DNA of 27,923 nucleotides, taken from a virus. The stretch covers positions 1 to 27,923 of IMG/VR virus record IMGVR_UViG_3300036823_000052. One strand, given 5' to 3'. How positions within the stretch are numbered: position 1 is the stretch's first letter; each line of letters starts with the position of its first letter. The notes beneath the pieces were generated by a model. The model was not told the origin of the DNA and ran no database searches. It saw nothing but the letters and a program-made list of their open reading frames with translations. Below are positions 1-7,840 of the stretch, in pieces. Position numbers and translations under genes: made by a program.

Positions 1-1182
1 AGTCACCGTAAGACTCGCCCCGAAGATCTGCTGCGATGTCGGCCACTGGCTGCTGTCATAGCCCGGAGTGAAGTTGACGGTCCCAGTTCCCACTAGCTCG
101 CCGCCGGTCTGCGGGCTCAGCGTGCAGTTCTTTGGGATATTGACCGTCCCACTCACCACCTCGCCCGTTGTGATCTGGATGATTGTCGGGTTGGTGTTGC
201 AGGTCGCAACGTCGGTTGCCAGATCGCCCGTGTTGATGAAGGCGGCCGCTGCGAGCGTGCAGGCCGCGTTGCTACCGGTGGTCGTGCAGGTGCCGCTGAG
301 GCCATTCGCCGCCGGCACGCTGACGGTGGTGAGCGTGCCAGCTCCCCCACATGTCAATACTCCAGCTGTCACTGTGCACGTCGTTCCATCCGGCTTTACT
401 GCCCCAAACGTCGTATTTGTCGCGAAAGGGAGATCTGTCCCCACGATCGTGCGAAATCCCGGGACGCCAGCAGATCCGGACGGCGCCGCAAAGAACGAGT
501 TAGCTGCCTGGTTGGCCAGCCCCACATTGATCGTTCCATTTGACGTCAGGGGCGAGCTCGTCACAGAAAACACCGACGCAGGCATCGCAAGCCCCACACT
601 GGAGAGGCCCGTGCTCGACGCCGGCGTGGAGTAGTAGCCCGCGCCGTTCAGATACTGAGTTGGGGACCCGGTGTTCCCAGGCAGCAAATGCGTGTTGTCG
701 GTACTCAACGTGAGCTGCGGGTTCGTCGTCGGGCTCGTGATCGTCCAGGCAAAGCCGTTCGCATTCACCCCAGAGACGCTCTGCACGCTTCCCGAGCCGC
801 CCCCGCCAGCGCCCCCGATGCTGAAGATATAGCTCCCCAGGAACCGCCCTGTCGGCGAGACGACGCTATAGCTGTAGTTCCCTGCCGCGATCCAGAAGCC
901 GAATTTGCCCTGGGAGTCGGTCGTGATCGGGTTGTCGATCGCCTGCGTCAGCGCCACATCGCTGTAGACAGTGACCGTGTTCGTGCAGCTCGTCGACGTC
1001 GACGGCGCCGCCGGGTACGCACACACCGTCACCACTGAGTAGGGATAGGTAAACAGCGGCGCCTGGGCGTTCGGTGGCACGGCTGTCGACGTCGTCAGCA
1101 CAGACGAATCGAACCAGACGCCCTGCGCCCCCGCGGCCACCGTCCCCGCCAGCATCACCAATAACATCAGAATCTTCCGCAT
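1..1182 (-). CDS. Tail fibre / tailspike protein with Sec signal peptide (3' end beyond window)
   Basis: The frame is open for all 394 codons from ATG at 1182 to the left edge, so the C-terminus is missing. Upstream of the ATG is a GGAGTGGGGAAA ribosome-binding region. The N-terminus is a textbook signal peptide: Arg-Lys, a hydrophobic core (ILMLLVMLAGTV), then a likely cleavage site after AGA (residue 19 or so). Next comes a small beta-sandwich-like domain, an AGGGGSGS linker near residue 120, a fibre-like repeat region ending in an FRTIVGTDLP motif of the kind seen in many phage fibres, and, at the visible end, a Cys/Thr/Gly-rich stretch with IPKNCTL and repeated short beta strands that resembles the start of a right-handed beta-helix. 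I infer a receptor-binding fibre or depolymerase spike. It is the last gene of the leftward structural block, where P22-like phages carry their tailspike. A secretion signal on a virion fibre is odd. No catalytic domain is visible in the part present. Confidence 0.72.
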   Translation of the reverse strand, partial: MRKILMLLVMLAGTVAAGAQGVWFDSSVLTTSTAVPPNAQAPLFTYPYSVVTVCAYPAAPSTSTSCTNTVTVYSDVALTQAIDNPITTDSQGKFGFWIAAGNYSYSVVSPTGRFLGSYIFSIGGAGGGGSGSVQSVSGVNANGFAWTITSPTTNPQLTLSTDNTHLLPGNTGSPTQYLNGAGYYSTPASSTGLSSVGLAMPASVFSVTSSPLTSNGTINVGLANQAANSFFAAPSGSAGVPGFRTIVGTDLPFATNTTFGAVKPDGTTCTVTAGVLTCGGAGTLTTVSVPAANGLSGTCTTTGSNAACTLAAAAFINTGDLATDVATCNTNPTIIQITTGEVVSGTVNIPKNCTLSPQTGGELVGTGTVNFTPGYDSSQWPTSQQIFGASLTVT

Positions 1183-1197
1183 CGTTTCCCCACTCCC

Positions 1198-1225
1198 AAA
1201 TCAAAAGGCCACCCGAAGGCGGCCT
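1198..1225 (-). terminator. Intrinsic terminator upstream of the tail fibre gene
   Basis: Read on the minus strand, AGGCCGCC, a TTCG tetraloop and GGTGGCCT form an 8-bp stem with one G-U pair, followed by TTTTGATTT. The hairpin lies between the end of the structural operon (2475) and the fibre start (1182), only about 16 nt before the fibre ATG. Transcripts from the operon must pass it to express the fibre. The U tract is on the minus-strand side, so it is unlikely to serve the plus-strand acyltransferase, which points away from it. Confidence 0.7.
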
Positions 1226-1243
1226 GCTGATATCACAAAATTG

Positions 1244-1271
1244 TTATGTCGCTCACATGCGCGTATTGCTC
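1244..1271 (-). promoter_or_regulatory. Candidate control element (copy A) upstream of the tail fibre gene
   Basis: On the minus strand this contains GAGCAATACGCGC, then 9 nt, then ACATAA. The same 13-mer followed by ACATAA (6-nt gap) occurs in another intergenic gap at 11625-11649, also upstream of a minus-strand gene. It could be a phage promoter or processing site. No sigma70-like -35/-10 pair is clear. Two copies are weak evidence, since a single shared 13-mer can arise by chance in a window of this size. Confidence 0.3.
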
Positions 1272-1330
1272 ACTAAACCCTGCAGCTGCTGATACTCTCT
1301 AGGCAGCGCAACCGCCGAGCATTTTGAGCT

Positions 1331-2467
1331 ATGTCTAAACTTCGTTGGCACCTGGGACAGCTGGACGCACTGCGCGGCATCGCCGCCCTCGGCGTAGTCG
1401 CAGCTCATTCCGTTTATCTATTCCCTGCCAGCCATCTCACCATTCCGCTATTCGCGGGCCAGCGTGGCGTTCAACTCTTCTTTATCGTCAGCTCGTTCAC
1501 ACTGTTCCTGAGCTTCGAGAATCGACGCGACGAGGAACATCCCACTCGTAATTTCTTTCTCAGGCGATTCTTCCGCCTCGCGCCGCTGTACTACATATTG
1601 CTCATCTTCACGCGCTTCACATACCCCGAGTTGAGCGGGTCTTGGAGCACGACCGCCATTTGCGCTCTCTTTCTGCAGGGGCTTACACCGACGCTAGTAG
1701 TTCACGGCGTTCAAGGTGGCTGGACTCTGGCTTGTGAGGCATTCTCCTACGCTTTACTGCCAATCGCTTTTAGGTACATCCGCTCCCTCACCGCGGCGGT
1801 GAAGGTCTTCATCGCGACGGCAGTTATCTGCGGGATCGGCAGCTTCTTACTCGCTCACATGTACCCGAGCTACCATGAGTTCTTCGAATTCCTCTGGTTT
1901 CCATGCGAATTGCCCGTCTTCTGCCTGGGAGTGGTGTGTTACTGGATCAAACGAGAGCTTATTCACGATGAGAATAAGCCAGTATCGCTGCTAATCCTCG
2001 CCGCTGTTGTGCTCGGCGGATGGGCCATGCTTCCCTTCGACGACGGAGGCCTTTATGCAACCTCTCTACTCGCTGGTGCTCTCCTTATCGCTGTCCTGCT
2101 CCACCCGTGGCGAATGCTCGTAAACCCCTGCACGATATTCCTCGGCCGCATTTCCTACAGCGTTTATCTGCTGCACGGCTTTGCCCTGCATTTAGTCGCT
2201 CAGCCGCTGTTGGAAATGCTTATAAAACATCATGTTCTGTCCGGACGCCCCATTCAAGGCGATCTCCTAAGGGTTGTGTTCACACTGATCGTCACTATCC
2301 CCGCGGCCACACTGACCTGGTGGCTCATAGAGGAATCGGGAATCCGCGTCGGCCGACGTCTCATCTCACGGTTTGAGCCAGCCCCCGTCCGCAAGGCGGC
2401 GACTACCATCCCGCTGCCGGCTGCGGCGATCGGCGCGCAATCCAACTCACCGGATGCGCAGTTTTAG
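1331..2467 (+). CDS. Acyltransferase family 3 integral-membrane protein (OafA/Oac-like)
   Basis: A 378-residue protein with about ten hydrophobic segments and the family hallmarks: QLDALRGIAALGVVAAHS at residues 10-27, with the conserved Arg15 and His26, then GVQLFFIVSSF near 46-56 and a LRRFFRLAPLYY motif near 77-88. Members of this family (OafA, Sf6 Oac, NolL) transfer acetyl or other acyl groups to sugars at the cytoplasmic membrane. The likely role is modification of host surface polysaccharide, as in phage-encoded O-antigen conversion. It is the only long plus-strand gene among leftward structural genes, sits between the ejection-protein block and the tail fibre, and its stop lies 7 bp from the convergent stop at 2475. 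Base composition looks less G+C-rich than its neighbours by eye, suggesting separate acquisition. The ribosome-binding site is weak. Family assignment is secure; substrate is unknown. Confidence 0.9.
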   Translation: MSKLRWHLGQLDALRGIAALGVVAAHSVYLFPASHLTIPLFAGQRGVQLFFIVSSFTLFLSFENRRDEEHPTRNFFLRRFFRLAPLYYILLIFTRFTYPELSGSWSTTAICALFLQGLTPTLVVHGVQGGWTLACEAFSYALLPIAFRYIRSLTAAVKVFIATAVICGIGSFLLAHMYPSYHEFFEFLWFPCELPVFCLGVVCYWIKRELIHDENKPVSLLILAAVVLGGWAMLPFDDGGLYATSLLAGALLIAVLLHPWRMLVNPCTIFLGRISYSVYLLHGFALHLVAQPLLEMLIKHHVLSGRPIQGDLLRVVFTLIVTIPAATLTWWLIEESGIRVGRRLISRFEPAPVRKAATTIPLPAAAIGAQSNSPDAQF

Positions 2468-2474
2468 GCAGCCA

Positions 2475-4952
2475 CTACTGCTGGCGCGCCGGATAGAGCG
2501 TCGACGCCGGCGGTGGAATGAATCGAGGCGAGCTAGCCAGAGACTTGGGCTTCATCAGCCAATCCACGAACTTCGGGGAGTTCATCAGCCTGGAAACTCC
2601 ATATTCTGCCCCGTTATAAAGAATGGGTGCTGCGATCGTCGCCGCACCAGCTATCGGATGCCCGAGGACCGCTTCCGTGATCCCGCTGGGGATCGCAGCA
2701 GCGCTGGTGCCGATGTCACCGATCTTGCGCGCCAACGTCGCCGTGCCGCTTCGGTTCAAATTGGTATCGAGCGTGTTGGCGGCCGTCGCGATATCGTTCA
2801 ACCTCTGCGTCCCGCCAGGCGATTCTCCAAACAACGCTCCGTGATAGTCCGCCGGCTGCATTGCCAGCTTCCTGCCAAACGTTGGGAAGTTAGGTTGCCC
2901 TTCGCGATCAACGCCCAGAAGGTTGGAGATCTCGCCACGCTGGATCGCTCCGACTCCCTCCGGACCAATCCTCGGCGCCAGGTCACGGAAGGAAGCACCC
3001 GTACGGGCTCCGATTCCCTTCGTCAACGTCACCGGATCGTCATCGAATGCAGCCTTCTCATATGGCTGCATATCGCGGTACTTTTCGCCGACATCCCGCA
3101 ATGTGTCCAGGTTCGGGCCGAACAGCGCCTGAGCGCTATCCTCAGGAATCCGAGCCAGTGGCGCGCCCAGGTTGCGGAGATCATAGTAGCCTTCGGGCGT
3201 CTTACCCAGCAGCTTCTCCGCATTGGCGCGAGCCGCGATGCCAACGCCTTCGTCGCCGGTGATGTCCTTCAACTGGCTCACCGCTGCTGGTGATGTACCG
3301 CCGATCCCTAGTTTCAACGTGGCCGGGTTCGTTGTGCGCACAGCGTTGTAGTAGCCACTGGTGGGATTGTCGAAGGTGTTCTTCATCGACTCCCATTGCG
3401 CATTCGCCGCACGCCACGCTTCCTGCCCGTCCTGAGGCAAGCTGTCCATGATCGCCTGGTCGTGAGCAGCGATTAGACGCTGAATGTCGCCGCCATAGGA
3501 GCTCTTCACGATCTCCGGATCGCGCGTGAGATCCAGCAGCGCAGAACGGCTCCGGATCAGGTCGCTGACGGTTGGCGCTCCGAGATAGGCGCGCTGACTC
3601 TCATTGCCCAGTTGGGCCGCATCGCCCACCACGCTCATCATCCGCTTCGATTCGAGCGATGGGAATTGTTGCCCGAAGCGATCATTCTTCGCGCCGATAT
3701 CCTCAGCCGTCTTATTAATCAGCGAAGCATTGTTTGCGGGAAGGGCGCCATAGTCACCTGCGACATCCTTGTACCCTTGCTGCGCCTTGTCATAGATCTC
3801 GTCCATCTTCGCCTTTGCGAGACCCTGCAGGCGCGCACCACCAGCCTCATCCTGCAGCGGCGACATCGATCCCAGCGTGTCATGTACCTGGTCCTGCAGC
3901 CCGACAAACGGAGCTTTCAGTGCACTCTGAATCCCCGCTCCGGCGACCTCTGGGGATACTGGCGATGCAGCATCCTGGAGATCCTTCGCCGTGTCGCTGA
4001 GGGAAGCAATGTTTGCTCCCTTCGCACTCTCATAGGCTCCGCTTCCGGCCGCAGTTGCCTGGTTGTGATTCTTGATCGCGGTCAATAGGGGGCTGTTCGT
4101 CGCCTCGGCCGCATCAGGCTGCACACCGGTACGCTGCAGCGCAGCAAAACGGGTATTCGGTGTCATGCCTCCTGTCCCGGCGATCGGGGCGTCGAGATCT
4201 CCAGACAGTTTTCCGCGGACGAACTCCAGCGCGCGCGGCGCCACCATTGGAGCCGCGAGTGTGCCGGCCTGAAGGAGGCCTTGTGCAACCGCATCTCCAG
4301 GGCGTCCGGCGTCCATATCCGCATTGATTCCAGCAGCTCCGGCGGGATCAATCGGATTCACCATCGAAAGCGCGCTCAGGCCTGTGCGTGCCCCATTCAA
4401 TAGAGTAGGCACCACTCCGCTCTGCTTGGGGTCCATAGTGTCGTGGGCATACTGAGCCGTCTGCTGTGCGGCGAGCTTTTCACCGCCGATGACTCCCTTA
4501 GCCATACGGTAGATCGGGAGTGCAGCAGGTCCCCCCAGTGAGATCGCGTGCTCTGTCGTAGTCCCCGGAGGGGCGGCCAGACCCACCAGACCCTTTCCTG
4601 CATTCCAGATCGTGGAAGGGAGAGCCTTCAACGTGTCCCCTGCAGTGCTCAGCGCAACCTGCCCCAGTGACGGGCCAGGGAGCGGTGCACCCTGGTAATC
4701 CTTGGAGAACCGGTCGTGATCACCGGCGTCGAGTTTGTAGCCAGCCTTCTCCGCATGCAGCACATTGCTGAACGGCACACCCACTGTGCCGCTCGGCCCC
4801 TGCATCTTATAGACGCCCTCGTTATTGGGGTTCGCCGTCAGGTCTGGCGCAGTGGCAGCAGGTGCAGCCGTGGGGTTGCCATTGTCATCGAGATACACCT
4901 TCGCAGGTGCAGCAATCGGGTTCCCCTGCGCGTCTAGATATTGCTTCGGCAT
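2475..4952 (-). CDS. Large internal virion / DNA-ejection protein (candidate)
   Basis: An 825-residue, Ala/Gly/Pro-rich protein, the last and largest of three adjacent genes. The N-terminus holds two copies of a short motif, YLDAQGNPIAAPA and YLDDNGNPTAAPA (residues 5-32), followed by a PFSNVLHAEKAGYKL segment and then long predicted helices with some hydrophobic stretches. There is no recognisable lysozyme or transglycosylase motif. The ATG directly follows the TAA of the upstream gene (TAAATG), so translation is probably coupled. Position and size order (170, 492, 825 residues) match the three ejection proteins of P22-like phages (gp7, gp20, gp16), which are packaged in the head and form the DNA conduit across the cell envelope. 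The function is inferred from position and composition only. Confidence 0.6.
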   Translation of the reverse strand: MPKQYLDAQGNPIAAPAKVYLDDNGNPTAAPAATAPDLTANPNNEGVYKMQGPSGTVGVPFSNVLHAEKAGYKLDAGDHDRFSKDYQGAPLPGPSLGQVALSTAGDTLKALPSTIWNAGKGLVGLAAPPGTTTEHAISLGGPAALPIYRMAKGVIGGEKLAAQQTAQYAHDTMDPKQSGVVPTLLNGARTGLSALSMVNPIDPAGAAGINADMDAGRPGDAVAQGLLQAGTLAAPMVAPRALEFVRGKLSGDLDAPIAGTGGMTPNTRFAALQRTGVQPDAAEATNSPLLTAIKNHNQATAAGSGAYESAKGANIASLSDTAKDLQDAASPVSPEVAGAGIQSALKAPFVGLQDQVHDTLGSMSPLQDEAGGARLQGLAKAKMDEIYDKAQQGYKDVAGDYGALPANNASLINKTAEDIGAKNDRFGQQFPSLESKRMMSVVGDAAQLGNESQRAYLGAPTVSDLIRSRSALLDLTRDPEIVKSSYGGDIQRLIAAHDQAIMDSLPQDGQEAWRAANAQWESMKNTFDNPTSGYYNAVRTTNPATLKLGIGGTSPAAVSQLKDITGDEGVGIAARANAEKLLGKTPEGYYDLRNLGAPLARIPEDSAQALFGPNLDTLRDVGEKYRDMQPYEKAAFDDDPVTLTKGIGARTGASFRDLAPRIGPEGVGAIQRGEISNLLGVDREGQPNFPTFGRKLAMQPADYHGALFGESPGGTQRLNDIATAANTLDTNLNRSGTATLARKIGDIGTSAAAIPSGITEAVLGHPIAGAATIAAPILYNGAEYGVSRLMNSPKFVDWLMKPKSLASSPRFIPPPASTLYPARQQ

Positions 4953-6431
4953 TTAGTGGGCCACCCAGCCCGTCCCATCCCAAGTGCCCTGCTTCCCGTT
5001 CGGGAATGTCTTCGTATCGCCTACCTTCGGCGCGTTGCCGTTACCGTTGCCGCCGAAGTTTGCCTGTCCCTTCTTTGCCGCATCGAACTGCGATCGCAGG
5101 GCAGCGCTCTTCGTGTCCAGCAAGTGTGAATAGGACGCGACCACGTCATGGAGCTCTGACGGCGAGTTCGCATCGTTGATCGACTGGCGAATCTGGTTGA
5201 TCTCATCGACCGTCGCGCCCGCGCCTGTGAACGCCTTCGCGATCTCTCCTGATACGGCCGTTTTCACTCCCTGGAAGACAACCGGCGCCGACTGACCTGT
5301 CGCAACTCCATAGGAGTTAGCCAAGCGATTGAGCCCCTGGATGTCGCCATTCTGGAGCGCATCGCCTGCGATGGCGAGCTGCTGAAGATGCCCCTTTGCC
5401 GTGTTGAACGCGGTGAGCGTATGGGAGTCGCTGCCGGACGTGAAGTCCTTCAGGGCAGCTCCTTCCGCCTTATAGGTGTTATCGCCAAGCCCCTGCGCTC
5501 CGCTCTTTTCAGCCTGCCCGGCCTGCATGTACCCAGCCTGTCCACCAGGCAGCACTACCTGCAAGGGTCGCGCGTTTGCTCCGGCAACAGCCCTTGCGAC
5601 GCCGGGATCTGTCTTCGTCGTCTTCACCCAGCTCTGATAGGCCTTCACAAATGCCGCGTCATCAGGAGTCCACTCCTCCTGAGGCTTGCTGGTGATGGCA
5701 ATAAATTCGTCATCGCGCTGCTTCGGCTTGGCCTGCAGAGCATCCAGCTTCGCCTGCGCAATAGCCTCGCGGCTGGTATTGCTGGCTGCATTATTGTCCG
5801 ATCGCGTGTCGTTCGTATTCAGATTGCTGAAGTACTTCTGGCGATCGCGTGGAGACATCATTAGCCCTTGGAGCTCCGGGTGCCCGATCGCTGCAGCATC
5901 GTCGGCCCCGAGTGGCGCCGGCGTATCTGAGCCAGCCATAGCGATTGCTTTGGAAGCTTCCGCCAATGCCTGATCGTTCTGTATCTGCTGATCGTTCTGG
6001 GCCTGCTGCTGGCTATTCGCGATCAATCCTTCCTGCTGACGGACCAGCAGGTTGTGGTGCGCCGTCGTTCCCGGCAGCGCTACATCCAACACATGCGCCA
6101 GCGGCGACATAGCCCCAAAGACACTCAACGCGATGTCGCCTGTTTTAGCGATCCCGCGCAGGAGTGGGTTCTTGATCTGGTCGACGCCTGCGCCGTCCTG
6201 CGTCATCTCATTCAGCTTCGCCTGATGTGTCAGGAGTGGGCTGGAGAACGCCTGAGGCAGAGTCGGCATCGGCACCTGCGACGGGTCGGAGAGCGGCACA
6301 GCCTGGGTGCCCATCGGGGTGGCATCCAGTGTGGGTGCAGCAAGCGCATTCACAGCCGCCTGGTTCGCCGCTCCCTGGGCCAGCATCGCCGGGATCTTCG
6401 CTGTGAGGTTGGGTATTGGTGCTGTCGTCAT
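4953..6431 (-). CDS. Internal virion / DNA-ejection protein (candidate)
   Basis: A 492-residue Ala/Gln/Asn-rich protein of largely helical character. Residues around 90-115 form a hydrophobic stretch (GDIALSVFGAMSPLAHVLDVALPG), followed by a Gln/Asn-rich helix near residue 140. A GDTKTFPNGKQGTWDGTGWV tail at the C-terminus looks like a small beta unit of the sort found at the ends of many phage structural proteins. The ATG follows the TAA of the previous gene directly, with a GGGAGG ribosome-binding site inside that gene. I place it as the middle ejection protein by analogy with P22 gp20 (similar length, same order). No family is recognised with certainty. Confidence 0.55.
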   Translation of the reverse strand: MTTAPIPNLTAKIPAMLAQGAANQAAVNALAAPTLDATPMGTQAVPLSDPSQVPMPTLPQAFSSPLLTHQAKLNEMTQDGAGVDQIKNPLLRGIAKTGDIALSVFGAMSPLAHVLDVALPGTTAHHNLLVRQQEGLIANSQQQAQNDQQIQNDQALAEASKAIAMAGSDTPAPLGADDAAAIGHPELQGLMMSPRDRQKYFSNLNTNDTRSDNNAASNTSREAIAQAKLDALQAKPKQRDDEFIAITSKPQEEWTPDDAAFVKAYQSWVKTTKTDPGVARAVAGANARPLQVVLPGGQAGYMQAGQAEKSGAQGLGDNTYKAEGAALKDFTSGSDSHTLTAFNTAKGHLQQLAIAGDALQNGDIQGLNRLANSYGVATGQSAPVVFQGVKTAVSGEIAKAFTGAGATVDEINQIRQSINDANSPSELHDVVASYSHLLDTKSAALRSQFDAAKKGQANFGGNGNGNAPKVGDTKTFPNGKQGTWDGTGWVAH

Positions 6432-6944
6432 TTAGCCTCCCAGATTCCCCGTTGCGGCCTGCCCTGCACTCTGCATCCCCTGCAGCAGAGCCTGCTGCCA
6501 GAAAGGCTTCGCCGCATTGTTGGCAGCTCCGAGCGACTGCATCGCCGTCTGATCGCCGGTCTGGTAGATCCCGTTCAATCCAGAGAGCCCCTGCGATTGC
6601 TGCGCACGTTTGAGCGCCGCATCCTGCGTATCCACGCCCAGGGTATTGTCACTCTGCTGCCTCATCGAGCCACGCGCCGAGGCGTCGATCGCCGGCGCAT
6701 ATCCGCCGACATTGCCTGTCCGGGCCGCCATCAGGTTTGCCTGCCCCACAGCTCCGGCCTGGCTGCCGCCGAGACTCTGGGCCCCTTGCGTCACCATGTT
6801 GGCCTTCTCCTGCGGGGTATAACCCTGCGGGTTCGTCGCCATCTGCGTATAGATTGGGTTCGCTGTCCCATAGGCCTGATTTGCCTGCGCGGTCCCAGTC
6901 CCATAGCTTGCGAGCGCGTCTCCCTTGACCCCTGAACTGCCCAT
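6432..6944 (-). CDS. Small Ala/Gln/Gly-rich internal virion protein (candidate)
   Basis: A 170-residue protein very rich in Ala, Gln and Gly, with little hydrophobic core and repeated AQ/QAG patterns, typical of phage internal virion proteins. The start at 6944 is preceded by AAAGGCGGT. It is the first of three abutting genes ending at 2475, consistent with the smallest DNA-ejection protein of P22-like phages. It could equally be a head-filling or tail-interior protein. No catalytic motif is seen. Confidence 0.5.
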   Translation of the reverse strand: MGSSGVKGDALASYGTGTAQANQAYGTANPIYTQMATNPQGYTPQEKANMVTQGAQSLGGSQAGAVGQANLMAARTGNVGGYAPAIDASARGSMRQQSDNTLGVDTQDAALKRAQQSQGLSGLNGIYQTGDQTAMQSLGAANNAAKPFWQQALLQGMQSAGQAATGNLGG

Positions 6945-6956
6945 TACCGACCGCCT

Positions 6957-7328
6957 TTACCTGAGTACCTTGATGTAAGAAATCTCACTGCTCCGGAGCC
7001 ATCCCCACCCCAGTAGCCGCCTGCAGAAACGTTCCGTCCCCGCGAACCACGTCACCACGCGCCGCACGCTGTGCGCCTTCACCTGGATCTCCATGGCTCG
7101 GTGCAACGTCTTCAGTGCTGCCTCGCGAGCCCCCGGGGTCTTCCACGCCGGATCAACCAGGCAATGGACCTCTGCCAGGCGCCACGCCCCCGCACACAGC
7201 ACCGGGCGGTCGTCCTCATCGGCCATTACCAGCGCGTCCATGAAGTCCTCGCCGAACTCCCAGCGATGATGGCCTTCGATCTCCCGGAGCCGCGGTATAT
7301 CGTCCGGCCGTAGTGGACGGATCGTCAT
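6957..7328 (-). CDS. GNAT-fold acetyltransferase-like phage protein
   Basis: A 123-residue protein beginning MTIRPLRPDDIPRLREIE, the beta1-alpha1 start of GNAT N-acetyltransferases, with a middle strand (RPVLCAGAWRLAEVHCLVDP, about 41-60), a helix rich in Ala/Lys/Arg (68-87), a VVTWFAGTERFCRRLLGWG strand-helix unit (91-109) and a final strand. The acetyl-CoA-binding Q/RxxGxG/A loop is not clear, so catalysis is uncertain. Its ATG overlaps the stop of the upstream structural gene (ATGA), implying translational coupling. Similar small GNAT-like proteins occur among virion genes of podoviruses; T7 gp13 is a related case. I infer a virion assembly or ejection-associated protein rather than a metabolic enzyme. 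Confidence 0.65.
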   Translation of the reverse strand: MTIRPLRPDDIPRLREIEGHHRWEFGEDFMDALVMADEDDRPVLCAGAWRLAEVHCLVDPAWKTPGAREAALKTLHRAMEIQVKAHSVRRVVTWFAGTERFCRRLLGWGWLRSSEISYIKVLR

Positions 7329-7840
7329 GCTCGCACCGGCGGCTTCGGCGTCGTATAGGCCACGCTCCCGAACCCTGCCAGGCCTGTCCCACTGCCCTGC
7401 CCTGCCTGCATGGGCGGCTCTGTAGCTCCGGTGGTGTCCACCGCTGCGTGATACAGTGGCGAGCTCGGCGTGCTTGAGCTCGGATACTGCGAATAGGTCC
7501 GCACGGCGAACGTCCCGCTGCCTTTCGAGCCGCGCCAGTTCTTCGCGGGGCCCATCGGCTGCGTGTGCACCGTCTTCCAGCCGTCGTTCGAGTAATCGAA
7601 GAAGTGCTGCAGCCCCTGGTACTGCGGTGAGTTGTCCGTAACCTGAACGTCCAGGATGCCAGCTCCCCCCACTACCGAGTTCGCGGCGTGCGGAGAGGGT
7701 GCCGGCAGCGTTCCAACCGGCGCGGCGTTGCCCTGCTGCCCCATATTGTTCGCCACGTTCTGCAGGTACTCGAGTGCTCGGCCGAGATCTGGATCACGTA
7801 GCTTGATCGCCGCCAGCTGGGGCACATTCGCGTTAGACAT
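7325..7840 (-). CDS. Small phage structural protein with Fn3-like domain
   Basis: A 171-residue protein. Residues 1-35 are helical (a head or tail attachment-type segment), residues 36-55 are a flexible Pro/Ala/Gly linker, and residues 58-130 look like a fibronectin type III or similar beta-sandwich (GILDVQVTDNSPQYQGLQHF, KNWRGSKGSGTFAVRTYSQYPSS). The ATG lies 8 nt inside the end of the giant tail gene and its stop overlaps the next start. Position suggests a tail or head-tail decoration component. I recognise the domain style from phage structural proteins but cannot name an orthologue. Confidence 0.55.
   Translation of the reverse strand: MSNANVPQLAAIKLRDPDLGRALEYLQNVANNMGQQGNAAPVGTLPAPSPHAANSVVGGAGILDVQVTDNSPQYQGLQHFFDYSNDGWKTVHTQPMGPAKNWRGSKGSGTFAVRTYSQYPSSSTPSSPLYHAAVDTTGATEPPMQAGQGSGTGLAGFGSVAYTTPKPPVRA

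Noticed and set aside
68-634. Plus-strand open frame of 188 codons
   Set aside because: It is antisense to the tail fibre frame, which has a signal peptide, fibre repeats and a ribosome-binding site; the Val/Pro-rich translation is a shadow.
866-1204. Minus-strand frame of 112 codons with a Gly/Asp-rich start
   Set aside because: It is a different frame of the same strand as the tail fibre and starts inside the terminator; the fibre frame is open for the whole 394 codons and is favoured.
2373-3293. Plus-strand open frame of 306 codons
   Set aside because: It overlaps the end of the acyltransferase and the opposite strand of the large ejection protein, and is an Arg-rich shadow without a ribosome-binding site.
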